Part shown: positions 33,534 through 41,507 of the stretch, one piece after another
Layout of the letters: each line of letters opens with the position of its first letter
How positions within the stretch are numbered: position 1 is the first letter of the stretch
DNA from: TMP-86 sp044226865
Lineage (GTDB): Bacteria; Pseudomonadota; Gammaproteobacteria; Steroidobacterales; Steroidobacteraceae
Assembly (NCBI GenBank): GCA_044226865.1
Contig: JBGAGE010000011.1
Span: forward strand, 62,001 to 126,000
Direction: 5' to 3'
DNA length: 64,000 nt
Notes under the pieces: model-generated
What the model saw: the letters and a program-made list of their open reading frames with translations, nothing else
Told to the model about the DNA's origin: nothing
The model's database searches: none
Program-made: the position numbers and the translations under genes

Positions 33534-34666
33534 GTGCTACGAAGCACGCAGATGTCGGGGTGCTGTTCAAGCCTTTCGAACGTGGGCCCCTGGCGCTGCG
33601 AAACCGCATCGTCATGGCGCCGATGACGCGCTGTTTCTGCCCTGGCGGTGTGCCTGGAGCGGACGTTGCGGCCTACTATGAGCGGCGCGCCGCGGCCAAT
33701 GTCGGCCTGATCATCACCGAAGGCACCTGGGTGCCGCACGATTCAGCCAGCAACGACGAGTCCGCGCCGAGGTTCTACGGCGACGATGCCTTGGGCGGCT
33801 GGAGGAAGGTGGTGGATCGGGTGCATGCGGCCGGTGGTGTGATCATGCCGCAGCTGTGGCATGTGGGCTTGGTCTCCAAGCCTGCCATCGAGAATCTGTA
33901 TGAGACAGGCGTCGATCCCCACGCCCGTGCGCTCAGCCCGTCGGGGTTGTTGCTGCCGGGACGACAGGTGGCACAGCCCGCCAGCGAGCGGCAGATCGCA
34001 GAACTCGTCGAAGCCTACGCGCAGGCGGCAGGATCGGCCATGCGCCTGGGGTTCGACGGGCTGGAGATTCACGGCGCGCACGGCTATCTCATCGATCAGT
34101 TCCTCTGGGACCAGACCAATGTTCGCGATGACGCCTGGGGTGGCGACCCGGCGCGCCGAACGCGCTTTGCGGTGGAGATCGTCAAGGCCTGCCGCGCACG
34201 CACCCGGCCTGACTTTCCCATCATCTTCCGCTTCTCGCAGTGGAAGCAGCAGGACTATGCAGCCCGTCTCTGGAAGCAGCCACAGGATTTGGCCGCCTTC
34301 CTCGAACCGCTGGCGGACGCCGGCGTGGACATCTTCCATGCGTCGCAGCGGCGCTTCTGGGAAGCTGAGTTCGACGGCAGCCCGCTGAACCTTGCCGGCT
34401 GGGCGCAGCGCCTGACGGGCCGGCCTGCCATTGCCGTGGGCTCGGTGGGTCTGGACAGTGAGATGCTGCAGACCTTTTTCTCGGATCAACCGGCACAACC
34501 CGGCAGCCTGGATCAGCTCATCGCCATGATGGAACGGCGCGACTTCGATCTGGTGGCCGTGGGGCGCGCCCTGCTGAGTGATCCTGACTGGGTGGAGAAG
34601 ATACGTCGGGGCGAGTGGTCATCGCTGCGCGCGGTGAACAAGGCTGACTTGGCCGTCTTGAACTAG
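33530..34666 (+). CDS. Old Yellow Enzyme-family NADH:flavin oxidoreductase
   Basis: 378 residues, FMN-dependent TIM barrel. LFKPFERGPLALRNRIVMAP opens the fold; HGAHGYLIDQFLWDQTNVRD contains the substrate-binding His pair region; AVGRALLSDPDW is the C-terminal FMN phosphate loop. These enzymes reduce alpha-beta unsaturated carbonyls with NAD(P)H. The TTG start is supported by GGAGG seven bases upstream and overlaps the molybdoenzyme stop. Last gene of the SnoaL-Gfo-Mo-OYE unit. It would suit saturation of an enone formed upstream. Confidence 0.9.
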   Translation: MSATKHADVGVLFKPFERGPLALRNRIVMAPMTRCFCPGGVPGADVAAYYERRAAANVGLIITEGTWVPHDSASNDESAPRFYGDDALGGWRKVVDRVHAAGGVIMPQLWHVGLVSKPAIENLYETGVDPHARALSPSGLLLPGRQVAQPASERQIAELVEAYAQAAGSAMRLGFDGLEIHGAHGYLIDQFLWDQTNVRDDAWGGDPARRTRFAVEIVKACRARTRPDFPIIFRFSQWKQQDYAARLWKQPQDLAAFLEPLADAGVDIFHASQRRFWEAEFDGSPLNLAGWAQRLTGRPAIAVGSVGLDSEMLQTFFSDQPAQPGSLDQLIAMMERRDFDLVAVGRALLSDPDWVEKIRRGEWSSLRAVNKADLAVLN

Positions 34667-34670
34667 GAGC

Positions 34671-34696
34671 CCGCGGCCGGCCCGGACCGACCGCGG
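34671..34696. terminator. Possible hairpin between convergent genes
   Basis: Two CCGCGG copies (34671-34676, 34691-34696) can pair over 14 bases in the 43-base gap between the OYE gene and the convergent SDR. No T-run; a weak candidate. Confidence 0.25.
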
Positions 34697-34709
34697 AGTC
34701 CATGTTGCT

Positions 34710-35540
34710 TCAACCCGACCAGAATCCCTCGACCACGGCTTCGATCTCGGCATCGCTCTTGCGGGCGATGTCGCACAGGAACTTGGAATCCTCGCCCACC
34801 TGATAGCGGATTTGCGGTGACGCCGTGGTCACGGCCTCGAGCACCACGGACGCCACCTGGGCGGGCTCCAGCATGCCGGCTCTGCTCTTGCCCACCAGCC
34901 GCAGGAAATTGTCGTACATGCCGCCGTATTGCGCCGCCACGGCGGGCGAGAGCGAGGTGCGCTCATTCGTCACGTCGCGCACCTGGTTGGCCACCATGGG
35001 CGTATTGATGCCGCCCGGCTCGACCAGCACCACGGTCACACCGAATGGCTTGGCCTCGCGCCGCATGACATCGCCGAGGCCCTCGAGTGCGTGCTTCGAG
35101 GCTACGTAATGGCCGATGAAGGGCAGGCCGATCTTGCCCGCGAAGGAACTGATCATCACCAGGCGGCCCTTGGCGGCGCGCAAAGCCGGCATGGTTGCCT
35201 GGAAGATGGCGGCCGCGGCCACGGTGTTGATCTCCAGCGTGCGCCGCAGCGCGGCGAGAGAGCCGGTTTCCACGGGGCCGAAGGGGCTGATGGCGGCGCA
35301 GACGATGACGGCATCGAGAGCGGCGAATGCCTGCTTTTTCAACTCCGCGAGCACCGAGTCGGCGTTGCCCAGGTCCAGGTTGAACAATTGCGTCACACCC
35401 GGGTTGTGCTTGCGGACGTGCGCGCCTTCCGCATCATTGAGCACGCTGCCGATCACCCGGTAACCGGCGCCCTCCAGGAGTTTCACGACCTCCGTGCCCA
35501 CGCCGCCGGCGGCGCCCACGACCAATGCTGTCTTGCTCAT
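34710..35540 (-). CDS. Short-chain dehydrogenase/reductase
   Basis: 276 residues. ALVVGAAGGVGTEVVKLL is the cofactor motif, catalytic Ser in VMISSFAG, HYVASKHALEGL gives Tyr and Lys, and VEPGGINTPM follows. The C-terminus is longer than minimal SDRs, like retinol/steroid dehydrogenase-type members. NAD(P)-dependent oxidoreduction of a hydroxyl is expected. The DUF7064-like gene lies 36 bases upstream on the same strand, suggesting cotranscription. Confidence 0.87.
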   Translation of the reverse strand: MSKTALVVGAAGGVGTEVVKLLEGAGYRVIGSVLNDAEGAHVRKHNPGVTQLFNLDLGNADSVLAELKKQAFAALDAVIVCAAISPFGPVETGSLAALRRTLEINTVAAAAIFQATMPALRAAKGRLVMISSFAGKIGLPFIGHYVASKHALEGLGDVMRREAKPFGVTVVLVEPGGINTPMVANQVRDVTNERTSLSPAVAAQYGGMYDNFLRLVGKSRAGMLEPAQVASVVLEAVTTASPQIRYQVGEDSKFLCDIARKSDAEIEAVVEGFWSG

Positions 35541-35576
35541 CGATGTTTCCTCAGTCTTGAATGCTGTTCGTGAATG

Positions 35577-36575
35577 TCAGGTCTCGACGCCGATCACGCC
35601 GGGGACGGTCCGCTCCAGGTTGCCGAAGCCTTGCACCGTGCCATCCAGCAGCAGGTGCGTTGTCTGCTCCAGCAGCGTAAGGGGCGGGGTTCCGCCGGGA
35701 TAGACGCCCAGGTAGATATCATTGGGCGCCGTGAACGACAGGTACGCGGTGCCGGCAATGCGGGTGGTCTCGATGCGCAGTTCGCCGCGCTCGTAGCCGA
35801 TGGCAAAGCCGAAGTTCTTGCGGGCATCGTCCGCATCGTCGATGCGCCAGGGATAGGTGAGGCGGCCTTCGTACAGCTTGTCGCCTTCGTAAACCACGGC
35901 TTCACAGAACACGGGCTTATCCTGGTTGCGCAGCATGGCATCGTATATGAGGAAGCTCACGCCATTGTCGAAGTAGCCCTGCAGCCATTGATGGCTGCGC
36001 AATGTCGGCGTATCGCGCGGGCCCATGCTGTGATCGCGATTGCCCTTGCCCTCATAGGCGATGCTCTGGCCGCCAGCCCGGATGTTGCCGTGCACACGGC
36101 CGATTTGCTCGATATGGCCGGTACCGAGGAACTTCTGCCTCTGTCCTACCTTGTGCAGGTCCCAGATATCCGCATTGGATTCGAAGGCGAGATCGAAGCT
36201 CAACTTCTCGCAGGGGCCGTCGGTGATCAACCCTTTGCGCATGCCGGCCGAGTCGAGACGGTAAGCCGGTCCGTCATAGTGGTAGCTCAGGTGCCGCCGG
36301 TTTTCCAGGATGCGGATGGCGTAGTTGCTGCCGCCGGGGCCATCGTCCCGGGCCAAGGCATTGCCGAACCCCCGATGCGCCACCACGCTCCCGTCCGGCA
36401 TGTTGATGACCACGGTCTCCCGCCACAGGTTCAAGTCCTTGCGCCAGCGACCCAGGTGCAGCCAGAAGCCGCAGCCGGACGCTGGATCAAAGCTCGCCAG
36501 GCAATAGTTCTCGCTCCAATGCGGTAGTTGCGGAAACGGCGGCTTGAGCGGGGTTTCCTGTTCGATCAGATCCAT
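35577..36575 (-). CDS. DUF7064/CrtC-like beta-barrel protein
   Basis: 332 residues, no signal peptide and no membrane segment. It appears to be all-beta in two lipocalin-like halves, with the signature GNRDHSMGPRDTP in the middle. That signature occurs in DUF7064 and hydroxyneurosporene-synthase-like proteins, some of which hydrate isoprenoid double bonds. Such genes are frequent next to P450 and dehydrogenase genes for terpenoid or steroid-like compounds. Function here is not known; hydration or binding of a hydrophobic intermediate is a guess. Confidence 0.6.
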   Translation of the reverse strand: MDLIEQETPLKPPFPQLPHWSENYCLASFDPASGCGFWLHLGRWRKDLNLWRETVVINMPDGSVVAHRGFGNALARDDGPGGSNYAIRILENRRHLSYHYDGPAYRLDSAGMRKGLITDGPCEKLSFDLAFESNADIWDLHKVGQRQKFLGTGHIEQIGRVHGNIRAGGQSIAYEGKGNRDHSMGPRDTPTLRSHQWLQGYFDNGVSFLIYDAMLRNQDKPVFCEAVVYEGDKLYEGRLTYPWRIDDADDARKNFGFAIGYERGELRIETTRIAGTAYLSFTAPNDIYLGVYPGGTPPLTLLEQTTHLLLDGTVQGFGNLERTVPGVIGVET

Positions 36576-36597
36576 GCCGACTCCTTACCAGGGGCAG

Positions 36598-36612
36598 ATA
36601 GTACGCTAGCAC
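36598..36612. promoter_or_regulatory. Imperfect palindrome TAGTACGCTAGCAC-like in divergent gap
   Basis: ATAGTACGCTAGCAC (36598-36612) resembles the perfect 14-bp palindrome at 11685 around CGCTAGC/TGCTAGC, in the 151-base gap between the DUF7064 gene and the BKACE operon. A similar ATAGTACGCA occurs at 12928-12937. Weak evidence. Confidence 0.25.
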
Positions 36613-36726
36613 ATTTGGGCGGCGCCTGGCAGCGTGCGGTGGCGTCCGGACTTGATTTGCAACGACTGGTGTATTCCCACACAATTCGCTAGCTGATCAA
36701 GGCTGGCTTTGCTTGCAGAGGTGGGT

Positions 36727-37659
36727 ATGGCGTCGTCTGGAAAAGTCATCATCACGTGCGCCGTCACCGGTGCCATCCACACACCGTCCATGTCGCCGGG
36801 CCTGCCGGTCACGGCGGCGGAGATCGCCGAGGCGGCCGTGGGGGCGGCGGAGGCGGGTGCCGCCATCGTCCACCTGCATGCGCGAAACCCGGTGGATGGC
36901 CGGCCCGACCAGACACCGCAGGCCTTCGAGCCGTTCCTGAAGATGATCAAGCAGCGCTCCAACGTGGTGGTCAACCTCACCACCGGCGGCTCGCCCTTCA
37001 TGAACGTGGTGGAGCGGCTGGCGCCGGCTGCCACTTTCAAGCCGGAGGTGGCCAGCCTCAACATGGGGTCGATGAATTTCGGACTGTTCCCCATGCTGCG
37101 CCGCTTCAAGGACTTCAAGTTCGAGTGGGAACCGCAGATGCTGGAGAATTCGCGCGACCTCGTCTTCCGCAATTCCTTCAAGGAAATCGAGTACGCGCTG
37201 CGCACGCTCAATGAAACGGGCACCCGTTACGAGTTCGAGTGCTATGACACCAGCCATCTCTATAATCTGCACTATTTCTACCAGGAGGGGCTGGTGAAGC
37301 CGCCACTGTTCATCCAGACGGTGTTCGGCATCCTCGGCGGCATTGGCCCGCATCCTGACGACGTGCAACACATGAAGCGCACGGCCGACCGGCTGTTCGG
37401 CTCGGATTACCGTTGGTCGGTGTTGGGCGCGGGGCGCAACCAGATGCCGATCGCCGCGATGGCCGCGGCCATGGGCGGCAACGTACGGGTGGGACTGGAG
37501 GATTCGTTGTGGATCGGCGCGGGCAAGCTCGCCGAAAACAACGCGCAACAGGTGACGCAGGTACGCAAGATCATCGAGGGCCTTGGCTTGTCCGTGGCCA
37601 CGCCCGACGAGGCGCGTGAGATCCTGCAACTGAAGGGCGCGACCCAGGTGGCATTTTGA
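36727..37659 (+). CDS. BKACE (3-keto-5-aminohexanoate cleavage enzyme family)
   Basis: 310 residues, TIM barrel with Zn. ITCAVTGAIHTPS opens the fold, HLHARNPVDGRPDQ holds the two zinc-binding His, then VVVNLTTGGS and the C-terminal VRVGLEDSLWIG. The family condenses a beta-keto acid with acetyl-CoA, releasing acetoacetate and a new acyl-CoA, thereby shortening keto acids without thiolase. AGAGGT lies upstream of the ATG at 36727. First gene of a four-gene chain (BKACE, crotonase, MFS, SDR) whose starts and stops overlap throughout. Confidence 0.9.
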   Translation: MASSGKVIITCAVTGAIHTPSMSPGLPVTAAEIAEAAVGAAEAGAAIVHLHARNPVDGRPDQTPQAFEPFLKMIKQRSNVVVNLTTGGSPFMNVVERLAPAATFKPEVASLNMGSMNFGLFPMLRRFKDFKFEWEPQMLENSRDLVFRNSFKEIEYALRTLNETGTRYEFECYDTSHLYNLHYFYQEGLVKPPLFIQTVFGILGGIGPHPDDVQHMKRTADRLFGSDYRWSVLGAGRNQMPIAAMAAAMGGNVRVGLEDSLWIGAGKLAENNAQQVTQVRKIIEGLGLSVATPDEAREILQLKGATQVAF

Positions 37660-38468
37660 GCCAGCAAACGCTTGCGGAGGGCTTGAAGCTCGAGATCTCC
37701 GGTGGTGTCGCGCGCCTGACCTTCGACAGCCCCGAGACGCGCAACGCGCTTTCCAAGGACATCGTGCTGGCAATCGGCGAAGCGTTGCGCAGCTTCGAGG
37801 AAGATCCGCAGGTGCGCTGCGTGGTGTTCACCGGTGCGGGCGAGCACTTCGTCGGCGGCGGTGACGTCAAGAATTTCTCCAAGACGTTGGACACGCCGTT
37901 GGCGGAGCGCAAGCTGCAGTTCGAAACGCGGCTCAGCGCCTCGATTCCCACGTATGTGGCGTTGGAGCGCTTCGGTAAGCCGCTGGTGTCGCGCGTGCGT
38001 GGCGCGGTGGCCGGCGCCGGCATCACCATGGTGCTGGCCAGTGATTTCGCTATCGGCGCCGAGAGCAGCTTCTTCGTGTTCGCGCACCGCTCGCTCTCGC
38101 TGCCTCCAGATGGCGGCCTGTCCTATTTCCTGCCGCGAGTGGTCGGCTGGCGGCGGGCCAAGCAACTCACCTTGCTGGGCGCGCGGCTGGATTCGCAGCA
38201 GGCGCTGCAGGAAGGGCTCATCACAGAACGCGTGCCCGATGCGGAACTCGACGCGGCCTGCGACAGGCTCATCGGCCGCCTGGTCGAGGGCCCTCCGGTC
38301 GGTGTGCGCGAATCCAAATGGCTCTTGAACGAATCGCTCCGCCAGGATGCGGCAAGCCAGGTACAACAGGAAGCCGCGGCGGTGGGCCGCTGTGTGGCAA
38401 CCGAGGATTTCTCCGAGGGCGTGCGCGCCTTCATCGAGAAGCGCAGGCCCCGCTTCACCGGGCGCTGA
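37656..38468 (+). CDS. Enoyl-CoA hydratase/isomerase (crotonase)
   Basis: 270 residues. Oxyanion-hole segments HFVGGGDVKNF and VRGAVAGAGITM, then PPDGGLSYFLPRVVG. The catalytic Glu of classical hydratases near the GAVAGAG helix is not obvious (the segment reads FVFAHRSLSLPPDGG), which is common in isomerases or hydrolases of this family. Translation starts at TTG overlapping the BKACE stop, with AGGTGG just upstream. It acts on an acyl-CoA double bond of the same pathway; hydratase versus isomerase is undecided. Confidence 0.87.
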   Translation: MSQQTLAEGLKLEISGGVARLTFDSPETRNALSKDIVLAIGEALRSFEEDPQVRCVVFTGAGEHFVGGGDVKNFSKTLDTPLAERKLQFETRLSASIPTYVALERFGKPLVSRVRGAVAGAGITMVLASDFAIGAESSFFVFAHRSLSLPPDGGLSYFLPRVVGWRRAKQLTLLGARLDSQQALQEGLITERVPDAELDAACDRLIGRLVEGPPVGVRESKWLLNESLRQDAASQVQQEAAAVGRCVATEDFSEGVRAFIEKRRPRFTGR

Positions 38469-39613
38469 TGCCATCCCCCTCGCCATCGCGCTCGTTGGCG
38501 GTTGCCATGGCCGCGGCGGTGCTGATGATGGCATCGCTCCTCACCATGCCGGCGTTGCTGGGTGCGGTGGCGCGCACCTTTGGGTTACCGATTGCGGACC
38601 TGGGGCTGCTGGCCTTGGTGGAAACACTTGCCTACGTCACCGGCATCTTCCTGGCCAGCGGCACGCCCGTGGCAAGGCTTCGTACCCAGGTGTTGATCGC
38701 CGGCGCTTGCGTCGCGGTGGCGAATCTTGGCTGCCTGGCCGCCGGCTCTCGCGATGCGCTGTTGCTGTTGCGGCCGGTGGTGGGCTTGGGATCTGGAATG
38801 GCTTTCGGCTACGCCCTGAAGCATTGCAGCGGGTCAGCACGCCCTGACCGGAGCTTCGGCATCCTCACCGCCGCGCTGTCGATGATGATGGTCGGCGGGT
38901 TCCAGGCCATCGGCGCGATCGATGCGGCGGTGGGAGGACGATCCGTCTTCGTGCTGTACGCCGTGCTTGCGGGTCTCGCGATGGCGATTGCGTGGTCCAC
39001 ACCCGCCGCGCCCGAGCGCGCGGGCGAGGGCGCTGCCGGCGCGGCGGGCATGCCCGCACCCGTGGTGTTGCTCGGGCTCGCGGGCATCATCCTGTCATTT
39101 CTTGCCCAGGGCAGCTTGTGGGCGTTCCTCGAACGCCTGGGATCCGCGCATGGCTTTGCCGCACGACAGGTGACCAATGCGCTGTCGATGTTCGCCATCG
39201 CCGGCATTGGCGGGAGCCTGGGCGCCGCGGCGTTGCCGGCACGAGTGCCGCGCTCGAGTGCCTTGATCACCGCCATGGGTGTGCTCATTCCGGGTCTGTA
39301 CATGTTGTATGCACCGCCCTCGCTCGCGGGATTCGTGCTCGGCTGTGCGGTGGGCGGCTTTTATTGGAATTTCACACTGTCTTTGCAACTCGGCATCCTC
39401 GCCAAGGTGGATCCCAGTGGACGCGGCGCGGTGCTGGGCGGCATGGTTTCCGGCATTGGCTCGGCGCTGGGGCCCATGATCGCCGGGGCGCTGGTGCAGG
39501 GATCGGATTTCCGACCGGTGGGATGGATGGCGGGAAGCCTCGTGGCGGCGGCCACGGTCTTCATTCTCATCGTCAATCGCGCGCGATCGCCCGCGCTGCC
39601 GGCGGCCGCATGA
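38468..39613 (+). CDS. MFS transporter
   Basis: 381 residues, strongly hydrophobic with about 10-12 membrane helices, starting AVAMAAAVLMMASLLTMPAL; a central charged/Gly-Ala stretch (APERAGEGAAGAAG) separates two halves. It is an inner-membrane major-facilitator carrier, slightly short for the family. Its ATG overlaps the crotonase stop (TGATG). Being inside a catabolic operon suggests uptake or efflux of the substrate or an intermediate. No family-specific signature was seen. Confidence 0.85.
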   Translation: MPSPSPSRSLAVAMAAAVLMMASLLTMPALLGAVARTFGLPIADLGLLALVETLAYVTGIFLASGTPVARLRTQVLIAGACVAVANLGCLAAGSRDALLLLRPVVGLGSGMAFGYALKHCSGSARPDRSFGILTAALSMMMVGGFQAIGAIDAAVGGRSVFVLYAVLAGLAMAIAWSTPAAPERAGEGAAGAAGMPAPVVLLGLAGIILSFLAQGSLWAFLERLGSAHGFAARQVTNALSMFAIAGIGGSLGAAALPARVPRSSALITAMGVLIPGLYMLYAPPSLAGFVLGCAVGGFYWNFTLSLQLGILAKVDPSGRGAVLGGMVSGIGSALGPMIAGALVQGSDFRPVGWMAGSLVAAATVFILIVNRARSPALPAAA

Positions 39614-40392
39614 ATTCAGGCGTATGGCTCAAAGGTGCATTCCCGAGCGGATGCGCCGTCGTCATTGGCGGCAGCGGTGGCCTGGGCGCGGAGATCTGCC
39701 GCGCGTTCGCCGCCGCCGGCAGCAGCGTCGCCTTCAGTCATCGGCACGGCCAGGATCGCGCTGCGCAGTTGGCGCAGTCATTGAGCGCACAAGGCGTGCG
39801 GGTGCTGACGCAGCGCGTCGATCTCGCGCAGCGCGACACGGTTCAGGCGTTCCTGCGGGAAGCCGTGGAGGCCTGCGGTTCGATCCATACCCTGGTGTAC
39901 GCTGCCGGGCCCGTCATACGCCTGGATGCCATTGCCGATGTGCCGGCGCAGGAGTTGGCGGCTGCCCTGCAGGCGGACGCCATCGGCTTCCTGAACGCGG
40001 TGCAAGGCGCGATTCCCTGGCTGCGAGCATCGCAGGGCTCCATCGTGGCCCTGTCCACCGCCGGCGTACGCCGTCATCCGCCGCTCGACATCCAGTCGAC
40101 GGCGCCCAAGGCGAGCCTGGAGGCCATCGTGCGCGGGATTGCGCGCGAGGAAGGGCGCCACGGCATTCGCGCCAATTGCGTGGGCGTGGGACACATCGAT
40201 GCGGGACAGGGGGTCACGATCCAGGAAGATCCGCGCGGGCGGCGGCTGGCCGAGCGGGTGTTGGCGGCGACGCCGCTGCGGCGCCTGGGCACCGCGGCCG
40301 ATATCGCGCATGCGGTGTTGTTCCTTGCCTCGCCACTGGCGGCGTTCATTTCCGGGGAATCGCTGTGCGTGGACGGCGGCGGACACGTGTGA
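39610..40392 (+). CDS. SDR lacking the catalytic tyrosine
   Basis: 260 residues. The cofactor motif is VVIGGSGGLGAEICRAFA, the Ser lies in VALSTAGV, and the C-terminus VDGGGHV matches SDRs. At YxxxK the sequence reads STAPK, so Tyr is replaced by Ser while Lys is kept; the NNAG motif reads YAAGP. It may bind NAD(P) and a ligand without normal hydride transfer, or use altered chemistry. The ATG overlaps the MFS stop (ATGA), ending the four-gene chain. Confidence 0.8.
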   Translation: MNSGVWLKGAFPSGCAVVIGGSGGLGAEICRAFAAAGSSVAFSHRHGQDRAAQLAQSLSAQGVRVLTQRVDLAQRDTVQAFLREAVEACGSIHTLVYAAGPVIRLDAIADVPAQELAAALQADAIGFLNAVQGAIPWLRASQGSIVALSTAGVRRHPPLDIQSTAPKASLEAIVRGIAREEGRHGIRANCVGVGHIDAGQGVTIQEDPRGRRLAERVLAATPLRRLGTAADIAHAVLFLASPLAAFISGESLCVDGGGHV

Positions 40393-40421
40393 GCCACACA
40401 CCTCCCGCAATTCAACGCACG

Positions 40422-41507
40422 TCACACACCCAATAAACCGAATGTATCGTGATCCAGCGCGGCCATCGCTGCACGAACCGCATTGGCTGTGTTGATGGCC
40501 TCGGGTTGCCACACGGCGCTGTTGTTGAGCCAGGTCACCACAGGATAGAAGCAGGCGCAGCGGTATAGCCGCCAGGCCTCCTCGAAGGAGAGAGGCTGCG
40601 GCGCGCCATGCGCGGCCAGGCGCTCCAGGTACCATCGCAGGAGTTCCTCATCCCAGCGGCGCCGGTCGGCGATGTCCAGGCAGCTGAGCAGAAAGTATGC
40701 GACCCCCACCGGCCAATGCTCAGGACGAGCCACCCAGTCGAGCACACCCGGCTCGCCCCGGGCGCTCCAGTACAGGTTTCCCAGATGCTCATCGCCGTGC
40801 ACCACCACCATGGCCGAGCCGCTCAATTCCTCCCATAGCCGGCGCCACGCCGTCGCGCACCGGGCGAGGTCCTGGAACTGCAGCGGCAGCGCGCGCCCGC
40901 GCGGCTTTTCCACGTAGGACTGCCAGTGCGCCGGCTGGAAGAAGGTGGGAAAGTAGACGTCATTGACCAGGCGCCGGTTCTCGGCCGCGAAACTCCCGGG
41001 GCCCATGCTGCCGCCGGGATTGAATTGAGCGCTGTTCCAGGAACTGGCATGCAGCCGCGCGAAGGCATCGATGAAGGCGCGCGCCTGCGGCAGGCTCAAG
41101 GGCGTGAAGGCGTCGAAGAACGAAGCTCCCGTCGGCGTCAGGTCCTCCATGACGATGGCGGAGGCGTCGTCCCGTACGCCGATGTAGTGCCATTGCGGCA
41201 TCACCGGTGCGGTGACCAGCGGCACCACGTCGCGCAAGGAGCGCAGTTCGGTTGCCATCGCCCAGGCTGATCCTGTCGAAGGATCCTCCTCGGCTGGGAA
41301 ATTTCCCTTCACAACGACGGAATCCGGCGCATCCGCCGGCCGCGGCGCGGCGTACTGCAGATGCGCCTTGAACTTGTTCTGCTTGTAGCCGAACACGGCG
41401 CCGCGCCGCAGGGCGGAGACGCGCACACCGGGCCATCGTGCTTGCAACGCAGCGCTCATCCAATCCGCCGTCACGTCCGCATAGGCGAGCGGCACCGGCG
41501 GATTCAT
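40422..41507 (-). CDS. APH-fold phosphotransferase
   Basis: 361 residues, close in size to LvaA-type kinases. ATP-binding N-lobe, then the catalytic loop VVHGDEHLGNLYW (H-x-D-x4-N) and the metal Asp in GVLDWVARPEHW. Expected to phosphorylate a hydroxyl; in catabolic clusters such kinases act on hydroxyacyl-CoA. The start overlaps the stop of the next phosphotransferase (ATGA at 41504-41507), so two related kinases are made together. Aminoglycoside resistance is unlikely. Confidence 0.85.
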   Translation of the reverse strand: MNPPVPLAYADVTADWMSAALQARWPGVRVSALRRGAVFGYKQNKFKAHLQYAAPRPADAPDSVVVKGNFPAEEDPSTGSAWAMATELRSLRDVVPLVTAPVMPQWHYIGVRDDASAIVMEDLTPTGASFFDAFTPLSLPQARAFIDAFARLHASSWNSAQFNPGGSMGPGSFAAENRRLVNDVYFPTFFQPAHWQSYVEKPRGRALPLQFQDLARCATAWRRLWEELSGSAMVVVHGDEHLGNLYWSARGEPGVLDWVARPEHWPVGVAYFLLSCLDIADRRRWDEELLRWYLERLAAHGAPQPLSFEEAWRLYRCACFYPVVTWLNNSAVWQPEAINTANAVRAAMAALDHDTFGLLGV

